From contig NZ_BAFB01000065.1 in NCBI RefSeq assembly GCF_000248075.1, forward strand, positions 1 to 64,000: 64,000 nt of DNA, read 5' to 3'. Positions within the stretch are counted from its first letter, which is position 1. Every line of letters begins with the position of its first letter. The DNA is from Gordonia otitidis NBRC 100426. GTDB taxonomy: Bacteria > Actinomycetota > Actinomycetes > Mycobacteriales > Mycobacteriaceae. The notes beneath the pieces were generated by a model that ran no database searches, had not been told where the DNA came from, and saw only the letters and a list, made by a program, of their open reading frames with translations. Made by a program: the position numbers and the translations under genes. Of this stretch, positions 43,672 through 54,103 are shown piece by piece.

Positions 43672-44487
43672 GTGAGTGTTCTCGACGCCCTCGACTCCTG
43701 GCCGGTCGACAATGTCGCCGCCGCGATCATCACCACGGACGGAGTGGTCGCACACGGCGACACCGCTCAGGTCTTCGAACTCGCCTCGGTCACCAAGCTT
43801 CTGGTGGCCGAGGCGATTCTCGTTGCCGTCGAGGAGGGGGCCGTCGAACTCGACGACGCCGCGGGCCCTCCCGGTGCGACCATCGCGCATCTCCTCGCCC
43901 ATGCGTCAGGGCTCGCGTTCGACAAGCGTGAGGTCGAGGCCCCGGTGGGGGATAAGCGCATCTACTCCAGCGCCGGGTTCGAGGTGCTCGCCGAGGTCGT
44001 CGAAACGGCAACGGACATCCCCTTCGCCGACTACCTGGCCGAGGCGGTCTGTGCGCCGCTCGGACTCTCGTCGACGACGCTCGACGGACCCGCTGGGCAC
44101 GGTGCGCGATCGAGCGTCGACGACCTCGCCGTTTTTGCGGCAGATCTCTTACAACCGCGCCTGCTCTCGGCGGAACTCGCCGAGAGCGCGCACTCGGTGT
44201 GGTTTCCGGGGATCGACGGTTTCGTACCCGGATACGGCAAGCACAGGCCGAACGATTGGGGACTGGGCTTCGAGATCCGCGCGCACAAGTCGCCGCACTG
44301 GACCGGAACACGCAACTCGCCGTCGACCTTCGGTCACTTCGGCCAGTCGGGTACTTACTTGTGGGTCGATCCGGAACTGGCTGCCGCGTGCGTCGTACTG
44401 ACCGACCGGCCATTCGGTGCCTGGGCGAAACCGCTGTGGACGGAGTTCAACGACACGATCGTCGACACTCTCGTCGCCGACGAGTGA
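43672..44487 (+). CDS. Beta-lactamase-family serine hydrolase
   Basis: A 271-residue class C beta-lactamase/esterase-like protein with SxxK in ASVTKLL, a Tyr motif YSSAG, and HFGQSG in place of KTG. No signal peptide is seen, so it is probably cytoplasmic, as for EstB-like esterases. It starts with a GTG 28 bases after the dehydrogenase and may be co-transcribed. The substrate is unknown. Confidence 0.82.
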   Translation: MSVLDALDSWPVDNVAAAIITTDGVVAHGDTAQVFELASVTKLLVAEAILVAVEEGAVELDDAAGPPGATIAHLLAHASGLAFDKREVEAPVGDKRIYSSAGFEVLAEVVETATDIPFADYLAEAVCAPLGLSSTTLDGPAGHGARSSVDDLAVFAADLLQPRLLSAELAESAHSVWFPGIDGFVPGYGKHRPNDWGLGFEIRAHKSPHWTGTRNSPSTFGHFGQSGTYLWVDPELAAACVVLTDRPFGAWAKPLWTEFNDTIVDTLVADE

Positions 44488-44662
44488 GACGTCCGCCGAT
44501 GCGCCGACGGCCAAAGTTGTGAATCAGTAATTCACATCAATCATCTCCGGAAACTAGCGCAACACGTACAACATCAGGCACAATAAACAACACGAGTGTG
44601 ATATCCGCTGTCGTGAGGTGTGTTGGGGAAGACGTTCCTCGTCGACAACGGAGGTGAACAAG

Positions 44663-45181
44663 GTGCGCAATCTGAACCAGTTTGCGGACATGACGACCGG
44701 AGTGGTGTACATCCACTCAGCGCAGGCTGCGCTGTGCCCGCACGTGGAGTGGGCTCTGTCGTCAACCCTGAATGCGCGGGCCAACTTGAAGTGGTCCGCG
44801 CAAGAAGCCGACCCCGGCATGCAACGGGCGACCGTTGACTGGACGGGCCCGGTCGGCACTGCTGCGCGCCTGGCGAACGCCCTCCGCGAGTGGTCGTCGC
44901 TGCGCTTCGAGGTGACCGAGAATCCCAGTGAGGGCGTCGACGGAGAACGCTTCAGTTATGTACCCGGTCTGGGCTTGTGGCGGGGATCGACGAGCGCCAA
45001 CGGTGATGTGATCATCGGCGAGATGCAACTGCGCTCACTCATCGAGGCCCAGCCGGACAGCGCGGGACTCGCGGGTGAGCTCGAAGCCGCGCTCGGTACC
45101 GCCTGGGACGACGCACTCGAGGCCTACCGCATGGGCGGTGCGGGGGCAGAAGTGACCTGGCTGACGCAACGCGTCGGTTGA
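44663..45181 (+). CDS. DUF3145-family protein
   Basis: A conserved actinobacterial protein of 172 residues with the DUF3145 signature (TTGVVYIHSAQAALCPHVEW followed by ALSSTLNARANLKW). Function unknown. GGAGG eight bases upstream selects the GTG at 44663 rather than the GTG at 44654. The gene converges on accD6 across two strong hairpins. Confidence 0.85.
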   Translation: MRNLNQFADMTTGVVYIHSAQAALCPHVEWALSSTLNARANLKWSAQEADPGMQRATVDWTGPVGTAARLANALREWSSLRFEVTENPSEGVDGERFSYVPGLGLWRGSTSANGDVIIGEMQLRSLIEAQPDSAGLAGELEAALGTAWDDALEAYRMGGAGAEVTWLTQRVG

Positions 45182-45192
45182 CTCCACACGGC

Positions 45193-45266
45193 GGTTGGTG
45201 AGCAACCTCCGATCACCAACCCCGACACCGGATTCGGCCCCGGCAGATCACTGCCGGGGCCGAATC
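45193..45266. terminator. Pair of hairpins between convergent genes
   Basis: GGTTGGTG/CACCAACC (45193-45221) gives an 8-bp stem. At 45231-45266 a perfect 15-bp stem (arm GATTCGGCCCCGGCA) with a 6-base loop follows. Only a short T-rich tail is present. Together they probably terminate both the DUF3145 gene and the FAS-II operon. Confidence 0.7.
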
Positions 45267-45312
45267 GTGTTCGAGGGGTGCGCCGCCCGTCGGCGCGACG
45301 GACGAGCCGAGA

Positions 45313-46764
45313 CTAGAGCGGGATGTTCTTGTGGCGTCCGCGCCGAGCAGGTGCCGTCGCGAGGGCCTGTGTGATGATGCTCCTCGTCTTGGCGGGGTCG
45401 ATGACCTCGTCGACCACACCGATCGACTGGGCGCGGTCGAGTCCGCCCGCGATCTGTTCGTGCTCGACGGCGAGCCTGTCGTGGAGTGCGTCGCGTTCGT
45501 CTTCGGGAGCGGCTGCGAGAGCCTTCTTGTGGAGGATGCCGACGGCGGCCTTGGCGCCCATGACCGCGACCTCGGAACCCGGCCACGCGAAGACGGCGGT
45601 AGCGCCGAGTGAGCGCGAGTTCATCGCGATGTAGGCGCCGCCGTAGATCTTGCGTGTCACCAGGGTCACGCGGGGGACCGAGCATTCGGCGAACGCGTGC
45701 AACAGTTTTGCGCCGCGTCGAACCACGCCGTTCCATTCCTGACCGACGCCCGGAAGGTAGCCGGGAACGTCGGTGATGACGACGAGCGGGATGCCGAAGG
45801 CGTCGCAGAGACGTACGAATCGAGCGGCCTTCTCGGCACTCTCGGAGTTCAGGCAGCCGCCCATGCGCAGCGGGTTGTTCGCGACGACGCCGACGCTGCG
45901 TCCGGAGAGTCTGCCGAAGCCGACGACGATGTTGGGAGCCCACTTGGCTTGCAGCTCTTCGAAACTCGAGATCTCTGTATCGCCGTCGGCAGCACGCTGG
46001 GTGTCGAGGAGTGCGTGGACGATGGGGTGGACGTCGTAGGCGCGTCGCGGTGATTCTGGTAGCAGGGCCTGTAGGTCGGAATCGCCCGCCTCTGCCAGGT
46101 CACGATCGAAGAGTCCTTGCTTGCCGAACGTCGAGACGAGTCGTCGTGCGCGCCAGTACGCATCGGACTCGGAGTCGGCGGTGATGTGACTGACGCCCGA
46201 CTTCTTGCCGTGGGTGTGTGGGCCCCCGAGTGACTCCATGTCGACGGATTCGCCGGTCACGCTGCGGACGACGTCCGGGCCGGTCACGAAAACGCGACCC
46301 TCCGGCGCCATGATCACCACGTCGGTGAGCGCGGGTCCGTAGGCGGCCCCGCCCGCCGCGAACCCGACGACGACCGAGATCTGCGGAACATAACCCGACG
46401 CTCGGACCATGGCCTCGAACACGCCGCCGACAGCGTGCAGTGCCTCCACGCCCTCGGCGAGGCGAGCCCCACCCGAGTGCCAGATACCCACGACGGGAGC
46501 CTGTTCGGCGATCGCGGTGTCGATGGCGTTGACGATGTGCGCGCACCCGACGATCCCCATCGCTCCGCCCATGACCGTGCCGTCGGTGCAGTAGGAGACC
46601 GTACGGACCCCGTGAACGAGGCCGATGGCGGCCTGGACGCCGGACGTGTCTCGCGGATGGAGCAGCGTGAGAGTGCCCTCGTCGAAGAAGTTGGTCAGGC
46701 GCAGCATCGGATCGCGTGGATCGACGGAGTCCTGGTGGCCGGTGATCGGGGCCAGTGTGGTCAT
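45313..46764 (-). CDS. accD6: Acyl-CoA carboxylase carboxyltransferase beta subunit (AccD6-type)
   Basis: Carboxyltransferase subunit that makes malonyl-CoA (and perhaps methylmalonyl-CoA) for fatty-acid and mycolic-acid synthesis, together with a biotin-carrying alpha subunit encoded elsewhere. The 483-residue protein has the two-crotonase layout, with GIWHSGGARLAEGVE and GFAAGGAAYGPALTD in the N-terminal half and DVPGYLPGVGQEW in the C-terminal half. It closes the fabD-acpM-kas operon, as in mycobacteria, after a 107-base gap from kas. Confidence 0.93.
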   Translation of the reverse strand: MTTLAPITGHQDSVDPRDPMLRLTNFFDEGTLTLLHPRDTSGVQAAIGLVHGVRTVSYCTDGTVMGGAMGIVGCAHIVNAIDTAIAEQAPVVGIWHSGGARLAEGVEALHAVGGVFEAMVRASGYVPQISVVVGFAAGGAAYGPALTDVVIMAPEGRVFVTGPDVVRSVTGESVDMESLGGPHTHGKKSGVSHITADSESDAYWRARRLVSTFGKQGLFDRDLAEAGDSDLQALLPESPRRAYDVHPIVHALLDTQRAADGDTEISSFEELQAKWAPNIVVGFGRLSGRSVGVVANNPLRMGGCLNSESAEKAARFVRLCDAFGIPLVVITDVPGYLPGVGQEWNGVVRRGAKLLHAFAECSVPRVTLVTRKIYGGAYIAMNSRSLGATAVFAWPGSEVAVMGAKAAVGILHKKALAAAPEDERDALHDRLAVEHEQIAGGLDRAQSIGVVDEVIDPAKTRSIITQALATAPARRGRHKNIPL

Positions 46765-46871
46765 CGATGTCTCCTACTGCCGCGGTGCCGGGAAGACCGG
46801 CCGCGACGTCGACGACGGGAATGCCGGCTGGGACATGGTCGTCGTCGACGTCGCGGTCGTCGGAGTGGTGA

Positions 46872-48143
46872 TCAGTAACGCCCGATGGCGAGCGCCACGT
46901 TGTGGCCACCGAATCCGAACGAGTTGTTCAGGGCGTAGTCGATCTGCCCATAACGTGCCTCGCCGTGCACGACGTCGATGTCGCCGCACTCGGGATCGAG
47001 GTTCTCCAGGTTCAGCGTCGGCGGGATCACGCCCTCTTCCACGCTCTTGATGGTCAGCACCGACTCCAGCGCACCAACCGCACCGATCGAGTGACCGAGC
47101 GCGGACTTCGGCGCATAGATGGCGGCGTGATTGCCGACCGCCGCAGCGATCCCCGCAGCTTCGGCGGTGTCGCCGATGGGGGTCGAGGTGGCGTGAGCGT
47201 TGATGTGGGTGATGTCGGAGGGTTGCAGCCCCGCCGTCTGGATTGCACGGGCCATGGCTCGAGCGTTGCCCTGACCGCTCGGGTCGGGTGCGACCAGATG
47301 GAATCCGTCGGACGTGATACCCGAGCCCAGGATGCGTGCGTGGATGTGCACCCCGCGTGCCCTGGCGTGGTCTTCACGCTCGACGATCAGCATCGCCGCG
47401 GCTTCGCCGAAGACGAAGCCGTCACGATCTTTGTCGAACGGGCGCGACGCTGCTGCGGGGTCGTCGTTGCGGGTGCTCATCGCGCGCATCATCGAGAAAG
47501 CCGCGATCGGGATCGCATCGATGTGGCCTTCGACGCCGCCGGTGACCACCATGTCGGCATCGCCGAGCACGATGTGCCGCCACGCGTGGGCAATCGCCTC
47601 GGCCCCCGACGAGCACGCCGAGACCGGGGTGATGACACCGGCGCGGGCGCCGACGTTGAGACCGACAACTGCAGCGGGACCGTTCGGCATCGCCATCGAG
47701 ACGGCCAGCGGGGAGACCTTGCGGTAGTTGCCCGACTGCTCGATCGCCTTGACGGCGTCGACCATGGCGTCGCCGCCACCCTGGCCGGTGCCGATGACGA
47801 CGGCCAGGCGGTCGGGATCGACCTCGGGCTCGCCTGCCTGCGCCCAGAGCCGCTTGCTCATCACGTGAGCGATCCGCTCGACGTAGGCCATGCGGCGGGC
47901 CTTGACACGGGTCACCTCTTCTGCGGGGTCCTTGACCATGCGGCCACCGACGCGGCAGGGGAGCTCACCGTACTTCGTGACGAAATCGTCCGTGAGTTGC
48001 CGAATGCCCGTCTCGCCTGCGAGGAGACCTTTCCAGGTCGAATCGAGGTCCTCACCGAGGGAGGTCGACGCAACCATCGACGTGACCACCACGCTGGGGA
48101 AGTTGCCCCCCAGCGTGGAGTAGTCGCGGAGCGATGAGGTCAC
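46872..48143 (-). CDS. kasA: Beta-ketoacyl-ACP synthase II type (KasA)
   Basis: Condensing enzyme of FAS-II that extends acyl-AcpM with malonyl-AcpM. The catalytic Cys is in [11 protein letters not shown], and the two histidines are in [11 protein letters not shown] and [12 protein letters not shown]. The 423-residue length is normal. The start overlaps acpM by four bases. Mycobacteria carry a second copy (kasB) here; only one is present in this genome region. Confidence 0.94.
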   Translation of the reverse strand: MTSSLRDYSTLGGNFPSVVVTSMVASTSLGEDLDSTWKGLLAGETGIRQLTDDFVTKYGELPCRVGGRMVKDPAEEVTRVKARRMAYVERIAHVMSKRLWAQAGEPEVDPDRLAVVIGTGQGGGDAMVDAVKAIEQSGNYRKVSPLAVSMAMPNGPAAVVGLNVGARAGVITPVSACSSGAEAIAHAWRHIVLGDADMVVTGGVEGHIDAIPIAAFSMMRAMSTRNDDPAAASRPFDKDRDGFVFGEAAAMLIVEREDHARARGVHIHARILGSGITSDGFHLVAPDPSGQGNARAMARAIQTAGLQPSDITHINAHATSTPIGDTAEAAGIAAAVGNHAAIYAPKSALGHSIGAVGALESVLTIKSVEEGVIPPTLNLENLDPECGDIDVVHGEARYGQIDYALNNSFGFGGHNVALAIGRY

Positions 48144-48451
48144 GAGCCGGCTTTCTGATCCGCCTCGACCTGGGCCTGGATCGCTGCGGCAGCTTCGGGG
48201 TTCTCGGACTCCAGCTTCTGGATGTACGAGACGGCGTCACCCACGGTGCGCAGTCCGGCGAGATCCTCGTCGGGGATCTTCACGCCGTACTTGTCCTCGG
48301 TCTGCACGGCGATCTCGACCATCGACAGCGAGTCGATGTCGAGGTCGTCGACGAACGACTTCTCCATGGTCACCTCGGACGGCTCGATGCCGGTGACCTC
48401 TTCGATGATCTCGGCGATGCCGGCGATGAGTTGTTCCTGGGTGGCAGCCAC
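48140..48451 (-). CDS. acpM: Meromycolate extension acyl carrier protein (AcpM)
   Basis: Acyl carrier protein of FAS-II, carrying the growing chain on phosphopantetheine attached to Ser in [12 protein letters not shown]. The 103 residues include the C-terminal extension ([20 protein letters not shown]) that sets mycobacterial-type AcpM apart from ordinary 77-residue ACP. The GTG at 48451, with AAGGGA upstream, gives the right N-terminus ([14 protein letters not shown]). Confidence 0.93.
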   Translation of the reverse strand: MAATQEQLIAGIAEIIEEVTGIEPSEVTMEKSFVDDLDIDSLSMVEIAVQTEDKYGVKIPDEDLAGLRTVGDAVSYIQKLESENPEAAAAIQAQVEADQKAGS

Positions 48452-48585
48452 TGTGTGGTTCCCTTCGTTGTACTGGTGAATGTGAATGACTCCGGAACAC
48501 CGCGAGCGTCGGCCCGCAGGTGTTTGGACCACCGGTCAATCCGGTTTCCGGGGGTCGCGGGGTGAGCGCGACCGCTATCCAAGCT

Positions 48586-49482
48586 CTAGATCTTGTCGAG
48601 GTCGGCGGGCACCTTGAGCGCGACGGACGGAACGCCCTTGAGTTCGCGCTTGGCGATGCCGACCAGAGTCCCCGCCGGGGTCAGCTCGACGATGCTGTCG
48701 GTGCCCGCTTCCCGGAGGTACGCCGAGCACAGATCCCACCGCACCGGTGAGGTCACCTGCTCGACCAGTTTGCGCAGTGCTTCAGCGCCTGTGGTGACCG
48801 GCTGTCCGTCCGAATTCGACAGCAGGGTACGGGTGGGATCACCCGGAGTGATGGACTCGGCAGCCTTGGCGACGGCGTCGCGGGCAGGCGCCATGAATCG
48901 CGTGTGGAACGCGCCGGCCACGGCGAGCTTGCGCGTCCGCGCCTTCTCCGGAGGGTTCGCGATGAGTTCGTCGATCGCCGCGACGTCGCCCGCGGCGACG
49001 ATCTGGCCCACGGCGTTGCGGTTCGCAGGCACCAGGTCTAGCTCGTCGAGACGAGCGAGCACCTCCTGCTCGTCGCCGCCGAGAACCGCTGCCATCGTGG
49101 TCGGTTGGAGCGAGCACGCCTTGGCCATCTCCGCGCCGCGGACCGCGGCCAGCGTGACCGCCTCGTCGAACGTGATGACGCCGGTGATGGCCGCTGCGGC
49201 GAGTTCGCCGACCGAGTGGCCTGCGACCACGGCGTCGGCGGACAACTCGCGGCTCTTGGCGTACTCGTTGTACGCGAGGAGCGCGCTCGCCACGACCAGC
49301 GGCTGGGTCACGGAGGTGTCGGTGATCTCGTCCGCAGTGGCCGTCGTGCCCAGGCGCTCGAGGTCGAGTCCTGCCAGTTTGGACCAGATGGCCAGCTGGT
49401 CACGCGCGCCGGGAAGCTCCAGCCAAGGAGTCAGCATGCCGGGTGTCTGTGAGCCCTGTCCGGGCGCTAGCAAGGAAAGCAC
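48586..49482 (-). CDS. fabD: Malonyl-CoA:ACP transacylase FabD
   Basis: Loads malonyl from CoA onto AcpM. The active-site Ser is in VAGHSVGELAAA; APGQGSQTPGM is the N-terminal signature; and GAFHTRFMAPA carries the catalytic His. The GTG at 49482 (LSLLAPGQGS) gives 298 residues; the longer frame is disregarded. First gene of the FAS-II operon, 195 bases after mabR; that gap should carry the operon promoter. Confidence 0.93.
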   Translation of the reverse strand: MLSLLAPGQGSQTPGMLTPWLELPGARDQLAIWSKLAGLDLERLGTTATADEITDTSVTQPLVVASALLAYNEYAKSRELSADAVVAGHSVGELAAAAITGVITFDEAVTLAAVRGAEMAKACSLQPTTMAAVLGGDEQEVLARLDELDLVPANRNAVGQIVAAGDVAAIDELIANPPEKARTRKLAVAGAFHTRFMAPARDAVAKAAESITPGDPTRTLLSNSDGQPVTTGAEALRKLVEQVTSPVRWDLCSAYLREAGTDSIVELTPAGTLVGIAKRELKGVPSVALKVPADLDKI

Positions 49483-49566
49483 GTGACCAGAGAACACCTT
49501 TTGCGGCGGAAGTGTGGGTGTCGAGGCCGATGAACCTTCACGGCAGATTTTGTAGGGTTCCCACAA

Positions 49567-49598
49567 TGGTGACCTGAGTGGCTATCCCATCGTCACCA
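49567..49598. promoter_or_regulatory. 7-bp inverted repeat upstream of fabD
   Basis: TGGTGAC (49567-49573) and GTCACCA (49592-49598) form an inverted repeat with an 18-base spacer, about 85 bases before the fabD start. It is a candidate operator for MabR, which in mycobacteria binds an inverted repeat in the fas-II promoter. The match to the known site was not checked. Confidence 0.35.
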
Positions 49599-49677
49599 CT
49601 CTGAGATTCGTTACACAAATGTGCCCATATGGCATCTGCCTGCGAAAACGGTACGGCAGTCCTGTTAACAGTGTTTC

Positions 49678-50943
49678 TCATGTGGCTCGTGACGACGTTT
49701 CGTTCTTGAAGTGTGTCAAACGACCTACTGTCGCTGCTATGCGAAGTACATAGCCATCTCGGGAGTGTGTTGGATCACGTCCGGTCAGTTCGGCGATCTT
49801 CTTGAGTCGATAGCGAACAGTATTTGGATGAATGAACAGTTCGCGTGCGCACGCTTCAACCGACCCGCCCGCATCGAGATAGGTCTCGAGTGTGGTGGCC
49901 AAAGTAGGGCCGCCCTTGGCAAGCGGTCGGACGAGCGTGTCGATGAGCGCAGTGATCGCCGAGTGGTCGCCGTTGAGCGCCCGTTCCGGCAGCAACTCGA
50001 CGCTGTGCACCGGACGGGGAGCGTTCGGCCAACCGTCCACCGCCGCCATCGCCGCCATGGCCTCGGTGGCGCTCGCGTGGGCGGCAGTGAGATTGGGCAT
50101 CGTGGGGCCGATCACCACGGGAGCGTCGGCGAAATGGCCGAGGAGTGCCAACCCGAAGTCGTCGCTCGTGACGATCGGACCGCTGACGATCGCAACCAGC
50201 ATCGATCCCTGCACCACCGAGAGTGCTGCACGGTCGTACTGCTTCGCGGTGTTGTGGATCGCGAGGGGCACCGACACGTTCTGTTCGGGCGGTGGTGCCC
50301 CGATGATGACTGTCGCGGGTGCATCCGAATCCCAGTTGAGCGCCGCCGCGCGCGACATCAGCTGAGGTCCGCTGTCACCGCGGACGACAGCGTCGACGAC
50401 GAGCGCTTCGAGCCGCGAATCCCAGGCACCTCGGGATTCGGCGGCCGACGCGTAGATGGACGCGGCAGCGAAGCCGATCTCACGCCCGTAGCGCAGCACC
50501 GATTCGGTCAGCGCGCGCAGCTGCGCATCGTTGCGGGCGAGCAACGGTAGCCACTTCTCGAAGAACTCCATCGCCACGCGGACCATCTCGACTGTCTGCA
50601 GCAGCGAGATACGTCGGGCGAGATCCTGCGGGACCACCTGGAACGCCTGCACCGTGAATTTGACGTTGCCTTCCGGGTCCTGAATCCACTCCACGAAGTT
50701 CACGACTGCGGTTTGAACGACCAACTGCACACTCGCGCGCTGCGCGGCGTCGAGATCGGAGAAGTACGGCAATTGGTCGGCCATGGAGTGCACGGCCTCG
50801 GTGGCCAGTCGTCCGCTGTACTGCTTGACGCGACGCAGCAGCGTGTCGGGTAGGGCGTCGTGGACAGTTGCCGGCGCGGGCACATGAGCACCCCGCGCGC
50901 CGAACACATCGGCGGGCGGGGGCGTCATGCTGGGCTCGGACAC
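49678..50943 (-). CDS. mabR: PucR/CdaR-family regulator, MabR-type
   Basis: A 421-residue regulator with a C-terminal PucR-type HTH (SVEACARELFIHPNTVRYRL then KKIAELTGRDPT) and a central ligand-binding region. Its position between aceE and fabD is that of Rv2242 (MabR), the regulator of FAS-II in M. tuberculosis. It probably senses acyl-CoA or an intermediate and controls fabD-acpM-kas-accD6 next to it. Start taken at the GTG at 50943 (SEPSMTPPP); the ATG at 50928 is possible. Confidence 0.85.
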   Translation of the reverse strand: MSEPSMTPPPADVFGARGAHVPAPATVHDALPDTLLRRVKQYSGRLATEAVHSMADQLPYFSDLDAAQRASVQLVVQTAVVNFVEWIQDPEGNVKFTVQAFQVVPQDLARRISLLQTVEMVRVAMEFFEKWLPLLARNDAQLRALTESVLRYGREIGFAAASIYASAAESRGAWDSRLEALVVDAVVRGDSGPQLMSRAAALNWDSDAPATVIIGAPPPEQNVSVPLAIHNTAKQYDRAALSVVQGSMLVAIVSGPIVTSDDFGLALLGHFADAPVVIGPTMPNLTAAHASATEAMAAMAAVDGWPNAPRPVHSVELLPERALNGDHSAITALIDTLVRPLAKGGPTLATTLETYLDAGGSVEACARELFIHPNTVRYRLKKIAELTGRDPTHSRDGYVLRIAATVGRLTHFKNETSSRAT

Positions 50944-51022
50944 ATTCTCAATGTAGTCACCGCCCGCGGTGATGTCGGCCCCCGACGGCGGACGGGTTGT
51001 CCGCCGTCGAGGCGGGCGACGC

Positions 51023-53863
51023 TCAGGCGCTGCCGGTGTCGGCGTAGGACACTGCGGCCGCGTGGACGTCGGTGATCTGGTACTTGTCCGCGGCTTGCGC
51101 GGCCGTCGAGAACGGTATGTTGCCGTCACGCGCCAGCCCGACCAGGGTCGCGACCACGATCGACTCGGCATCGACGTTGAACACCCGACGTGCTGCCGGC
51201 CGCGTGTCGGAGAATCCGAATCCGTCCGTGCCGAGTGTCAGATAGGTCCCTGGCACGTAAGCGCGGATCTGCTCCTGGACGCCGCGCATGTAGTCACTCA
51301 CCGCGATCGACGGGCCGACGGTATCTGCAAGCACCTCGGTCAGGTACGGCTGCGGGTGCGTGACGCCGGGTTCGCGAACGACGTTGCGGTCGAACGCGAT
51401 GCCGTCGCGGGCCAGTTCTCCCCACGACGTCACGGAGTAGACATTCGCTCCGACTCCCCACTCGTCGGCCAGGAGCTGAGCGGCCTTCAATGCGTCGGGC
51501 ATCGTCACGCCCGAGACCAGGATGTTGGCGTAGAGACTCTTGTCCGACGGTGCCTGCTGGTAGAGGTAGATGCCCTTGAGCACGCCGGCGACGTCGAGGT
51601 TCTCAGGTTGTGCCGGCTGCGAGATCGGCTCGTTGTAGACCGTCAGGTAGTAGTAGATGTTCTCCGGTTCCTCGCCGTACATCCGGCGCAAGCCGTCGTC
51701 GACGATGTGCGCGAGCTCGTAGGCGAACGCCGGATCGTAGGAGACCACCCCGGGGTTCGTGGCCGCGAGCAGCGGGGAATGCCCGTCGGCGTGTTGGAGT
51801 CCCTCGCCGGTCAGCGTCGTACGGCCTGCCGTCGCGCCGATGATGAACCCGCGGGCCATCTGATCGGCCGCCGCCCAGAAGCTGTCGCCGGTGCGCTGGA
51901 AACCGAACATCGAATAGAAGATGTACAGCGGGATCATCGGCTCGTTGTGCGTTGCATACGACGTGCCGACAGCAGTGAACGACGCCGCCGATCCGGCCTC
52001 GTTGATGCCCTCGTGCAGGATCTGACCTTCTGGGCTCTCCCGGTAGGCGAGCATCAGGTCGGCGTCGACAGAGGTGTAGAGCTGGCCGAACGGGTTGTAG
52101 ATCTTCAGTGTCGGGAACCAGGAGTCCATCCCGAACGTACGCGCCTCATCCGGGATGATCGGCACGATTCGGCCACCGATCTCTTTGTCGCGCAACAGAT
52201 CTTTGAAAACGCGGACCAGTGCCATCGTGGTGGCGACCTGCTGCTTGCCCGATCCCTTGGCCATCGTCTGCAGCATCCGTCCGGTATCGGCCTTGAGTGC
52301 CTTCGGCGCTGTGTGTCGGTTGGGCATGAACCCGCCGAGCGCGTTTCGTCGCTCGATCATGTACTCGATCTCGGGTGCGTCGGATCCCGGCGTGTAGTAC
52401 GGCGGCAGGTAGGGATCGGCTTCGAGTGTTTCGTCGCTGATCGGGATCTCGGTGTGGTCGCGGAACGCCTTGAGATCGTCGAGGGTCAGCTTCTTCATCT
52501 GGTGGGTGGCGTTACGGCCCTCGAAGTGCGGACCGAGCGTGTAGCCCTTGATCGTGTGCGCGAGGATGACGGTCGGTTGACCCTTGTGCGCCATCGCTGC
52601 CGCGTAAGCGGCGTACACCTTGCGGTAGTCGTGTCCGCCGCGGTGGAGATTCCAGATCTGATCGTCGGACCAGTCTTTGACCAGTTCCTTGGTGCGGGGA
52701 TCACGGTTGAAGAAGTGCTCGCGGATGTAGGCGCCGTCGTTGGCGCGGAATGTCTGGAAGTCGCCGTCTGCGGTCGCATTCATCAGATTGACCAGCGCGC
52801 CGTCCTTGTCGTTGTGGAACAGCGCATCCCACTCGCGGCCCCAGACGACCTTGATGACATTCCATCCCGCACCGCGGAAGAACGACTCGAGTTCCTGGAT
52901 GATCTTGCCGTTGCCGCGCACGGGACCGTCGAGTCGCTGCAGATTGCAGTTGACCACGAAGGTGAGGTTGTCCAGCGCATTGGTGGCGGCCAGCTGCAGG
53001 AGCCCGCGCGACTCCGGCTCGTCCATCTCACCGTCGCCGAGGAATGCCCAGACATGCTGGTCGGAGGTGTCCTTGATGCCGCGGTGGTGCAGATACTGGT
53101 TGAAACGAGCCTGGTAGATGGCGTTCATCGGACCCAGGCCCATGGAGACGGTCGGGAACTGCCAGAAGTCGGGCATGAGACGGGGGTGCGGATACGAGGG
53201 CAACCCGCCGCCGAGGCCTGCGTGACTGTGTTCCTGGCGGAAGCCGTCCAAGCGGTCGGCACTGATCCTGCCGACCAGGAAGGCGCGCGCGTAGATCCCG
53301 GGCGATGCATGTCCCTGGATGAAGACCTGGTCGCCGCCACCGGGATGGTCGAGTCCGCGGAAGAAGTGGTTGTAACCCACCTCGTAGAGCGACGCCGACG
53401 ATGCGTACGTCGAGATGTGACCGCCGACGCCCACACCCGGCCGCTGCGCCCGATGCACCATGATCGCGGCGTTCCAGCGAATGTAGTTGCGGAACCGTCG
53501 CTCGATCTCCTCGTCACCGGGGAAGTACGGCTCGTTCTCGGTCGCGATGGTGTTGACGTAGTCGGTCGAGGTCAGCGCCGGAATCGATACTCGGTTCTCA
53601 CCCGCGCGTTCGAGTAGGCGGAGCATCAGGTAGCGCGCGCGTGCAGGACCTTGTTCCTCGACGAGCTTGTCGAATGACTCCAGCCATTCGCTGGTTTCCT
53701 CGGGGTCGTTGTCGGGAAGATACGACGCGACGCCTTCACGGATGACGCGTACCCCGGCGTTCTGCTGGCTGCCCTGCTGGTTCGACTCTGGCCGGTCGGT
53801 CGGCGCGGCTTCGGTCGCGCTCGCGACGCCGGTGCTGTCGGTGCTGGCTGCCTGTTCGGTCAC
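51023..53863 (-). CDS. aceE: Pyruvate dehydrogenase E1 component (homodimeric AceE)
   Basis: Thiamine-diphosphate enzyme that decarboxylates pyruvate and passes the acetyl group to the E2 lipoyl subunit. The 946-residue protein starts [10 protein letters not shown] (GTG 53863, with AGGAG upstream). It contains the TPP site ([16 protein letters not shown] then [14 protein letters not shown]), [15 protein letters not shown] and the transketolase-like middle and C-terminal domains. A longer frame exists upstream but is not needed. It links central carbon flux to the neighbouring FAS-II genes, as in mycobacteria (Rv2241). Confidence 0.92.
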   Translation of the reverse strand: MTEQAASTDSTGVASATEAAPTDRPESNQQGSQQNAGVRVIREGVASYLPDNDPEETSEWLESFDKLVEEQGPARARYLMLRLLERAGENRVSIPALTSTDYVNTIATENEPYFPGDEEIERRFRNYIRWNAAIMVHRAQRPGVGVGGHISTYASSASLYEVGYNHFFRGLDHPGGGDQVFIQGHASPGIYARAFLVGRISADRLDGFRQEHSHAGLGGGLPSYPHPRLMPDFWQFPTVSMGLGPMNAIYQARFNQYLHHRGIKDTSDQHVWAFLGDGEMDEPESRGLLQLAATNALDNLTFVVNCNLQRLDGPVRGNGKIIQELESFFRGAGWNVIKVVWGREWDALFHNDKDGALVNLMNATADGDFQTFRANDGAYIREHFFNRDPRTKELVKDWSDDQIWNLHRGGHDYRKVYAAYAAAMAHKGQPTVILAHTIKGYTLGPHFEGRNATHQMKKLTLDDLKAFRDHTEIPISDETLEADPYLPPYYTPGSDAPEIEYMIERRNALGGFMPNRHTAPKALKADTGRMLQTMAKGSGKQQVATTMALVRVFKDLLRDKEIGGRIVPIIPDEARTFGMDSWFPTLKIYNPFGQLYTSVDADLMLAYRESPEGQILHEGINEAGSAASFTAVGTSYATHNEPMIPLYIFYSMFGFQRTGDSFWAAADQMARGFIIGATAGRTTLTGEGLQHADGHSPLLAATNPGVVSYDPAFAYELAHIVDDGLRRMYGEEPENIYYYLTVYNEPISQPAQPENLDVAGVLKGIYLYQQAPSDKSLYANILVSGVTMPDALKAAQLLADEWGVGANVYSVTSWGELARDGIAFDRNVVREPGVTHPQPYLTEVLADTVGPSIAVSDYMRGVQEQIRAYVPGTYLTLGTDGFGFSDTRPAARRVFNVDAESIVVATLVGLARDGNIPFSTAAQAADKYQITDVHAAAVSYADTGSA

Positions 53864-54103
53864 GGTGATGCCCACTCCTACGTTCGGCCGGGACACGGTG
53901 GTGCTCGGCATGACGACAATTGGCGACGAGGTGCGTTGGGTGTGTGCAGACTCCATCGTCCACCTCACATCGTGCCCCATGTCACGTGTATTGGCACCGG
54001 TCACCCACTGTCGTGTGGGGGATTCGCTTCCCACCTGCGGTAGCGTTTCGGTGTTTGGTGCCAGAAGGTGGAGCGGCGTCGGGGGAACGGCCGTAGGGGA
54101 GAC

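Noticed and set aside
50969-53617. Long open frame (882 codons) on the + strand
   Set aside because: It is the mirror of aceE; its composition is the usual Arg/Val/Asp-rich product of antisense high-GC sequence, and aceE has all family motifs.
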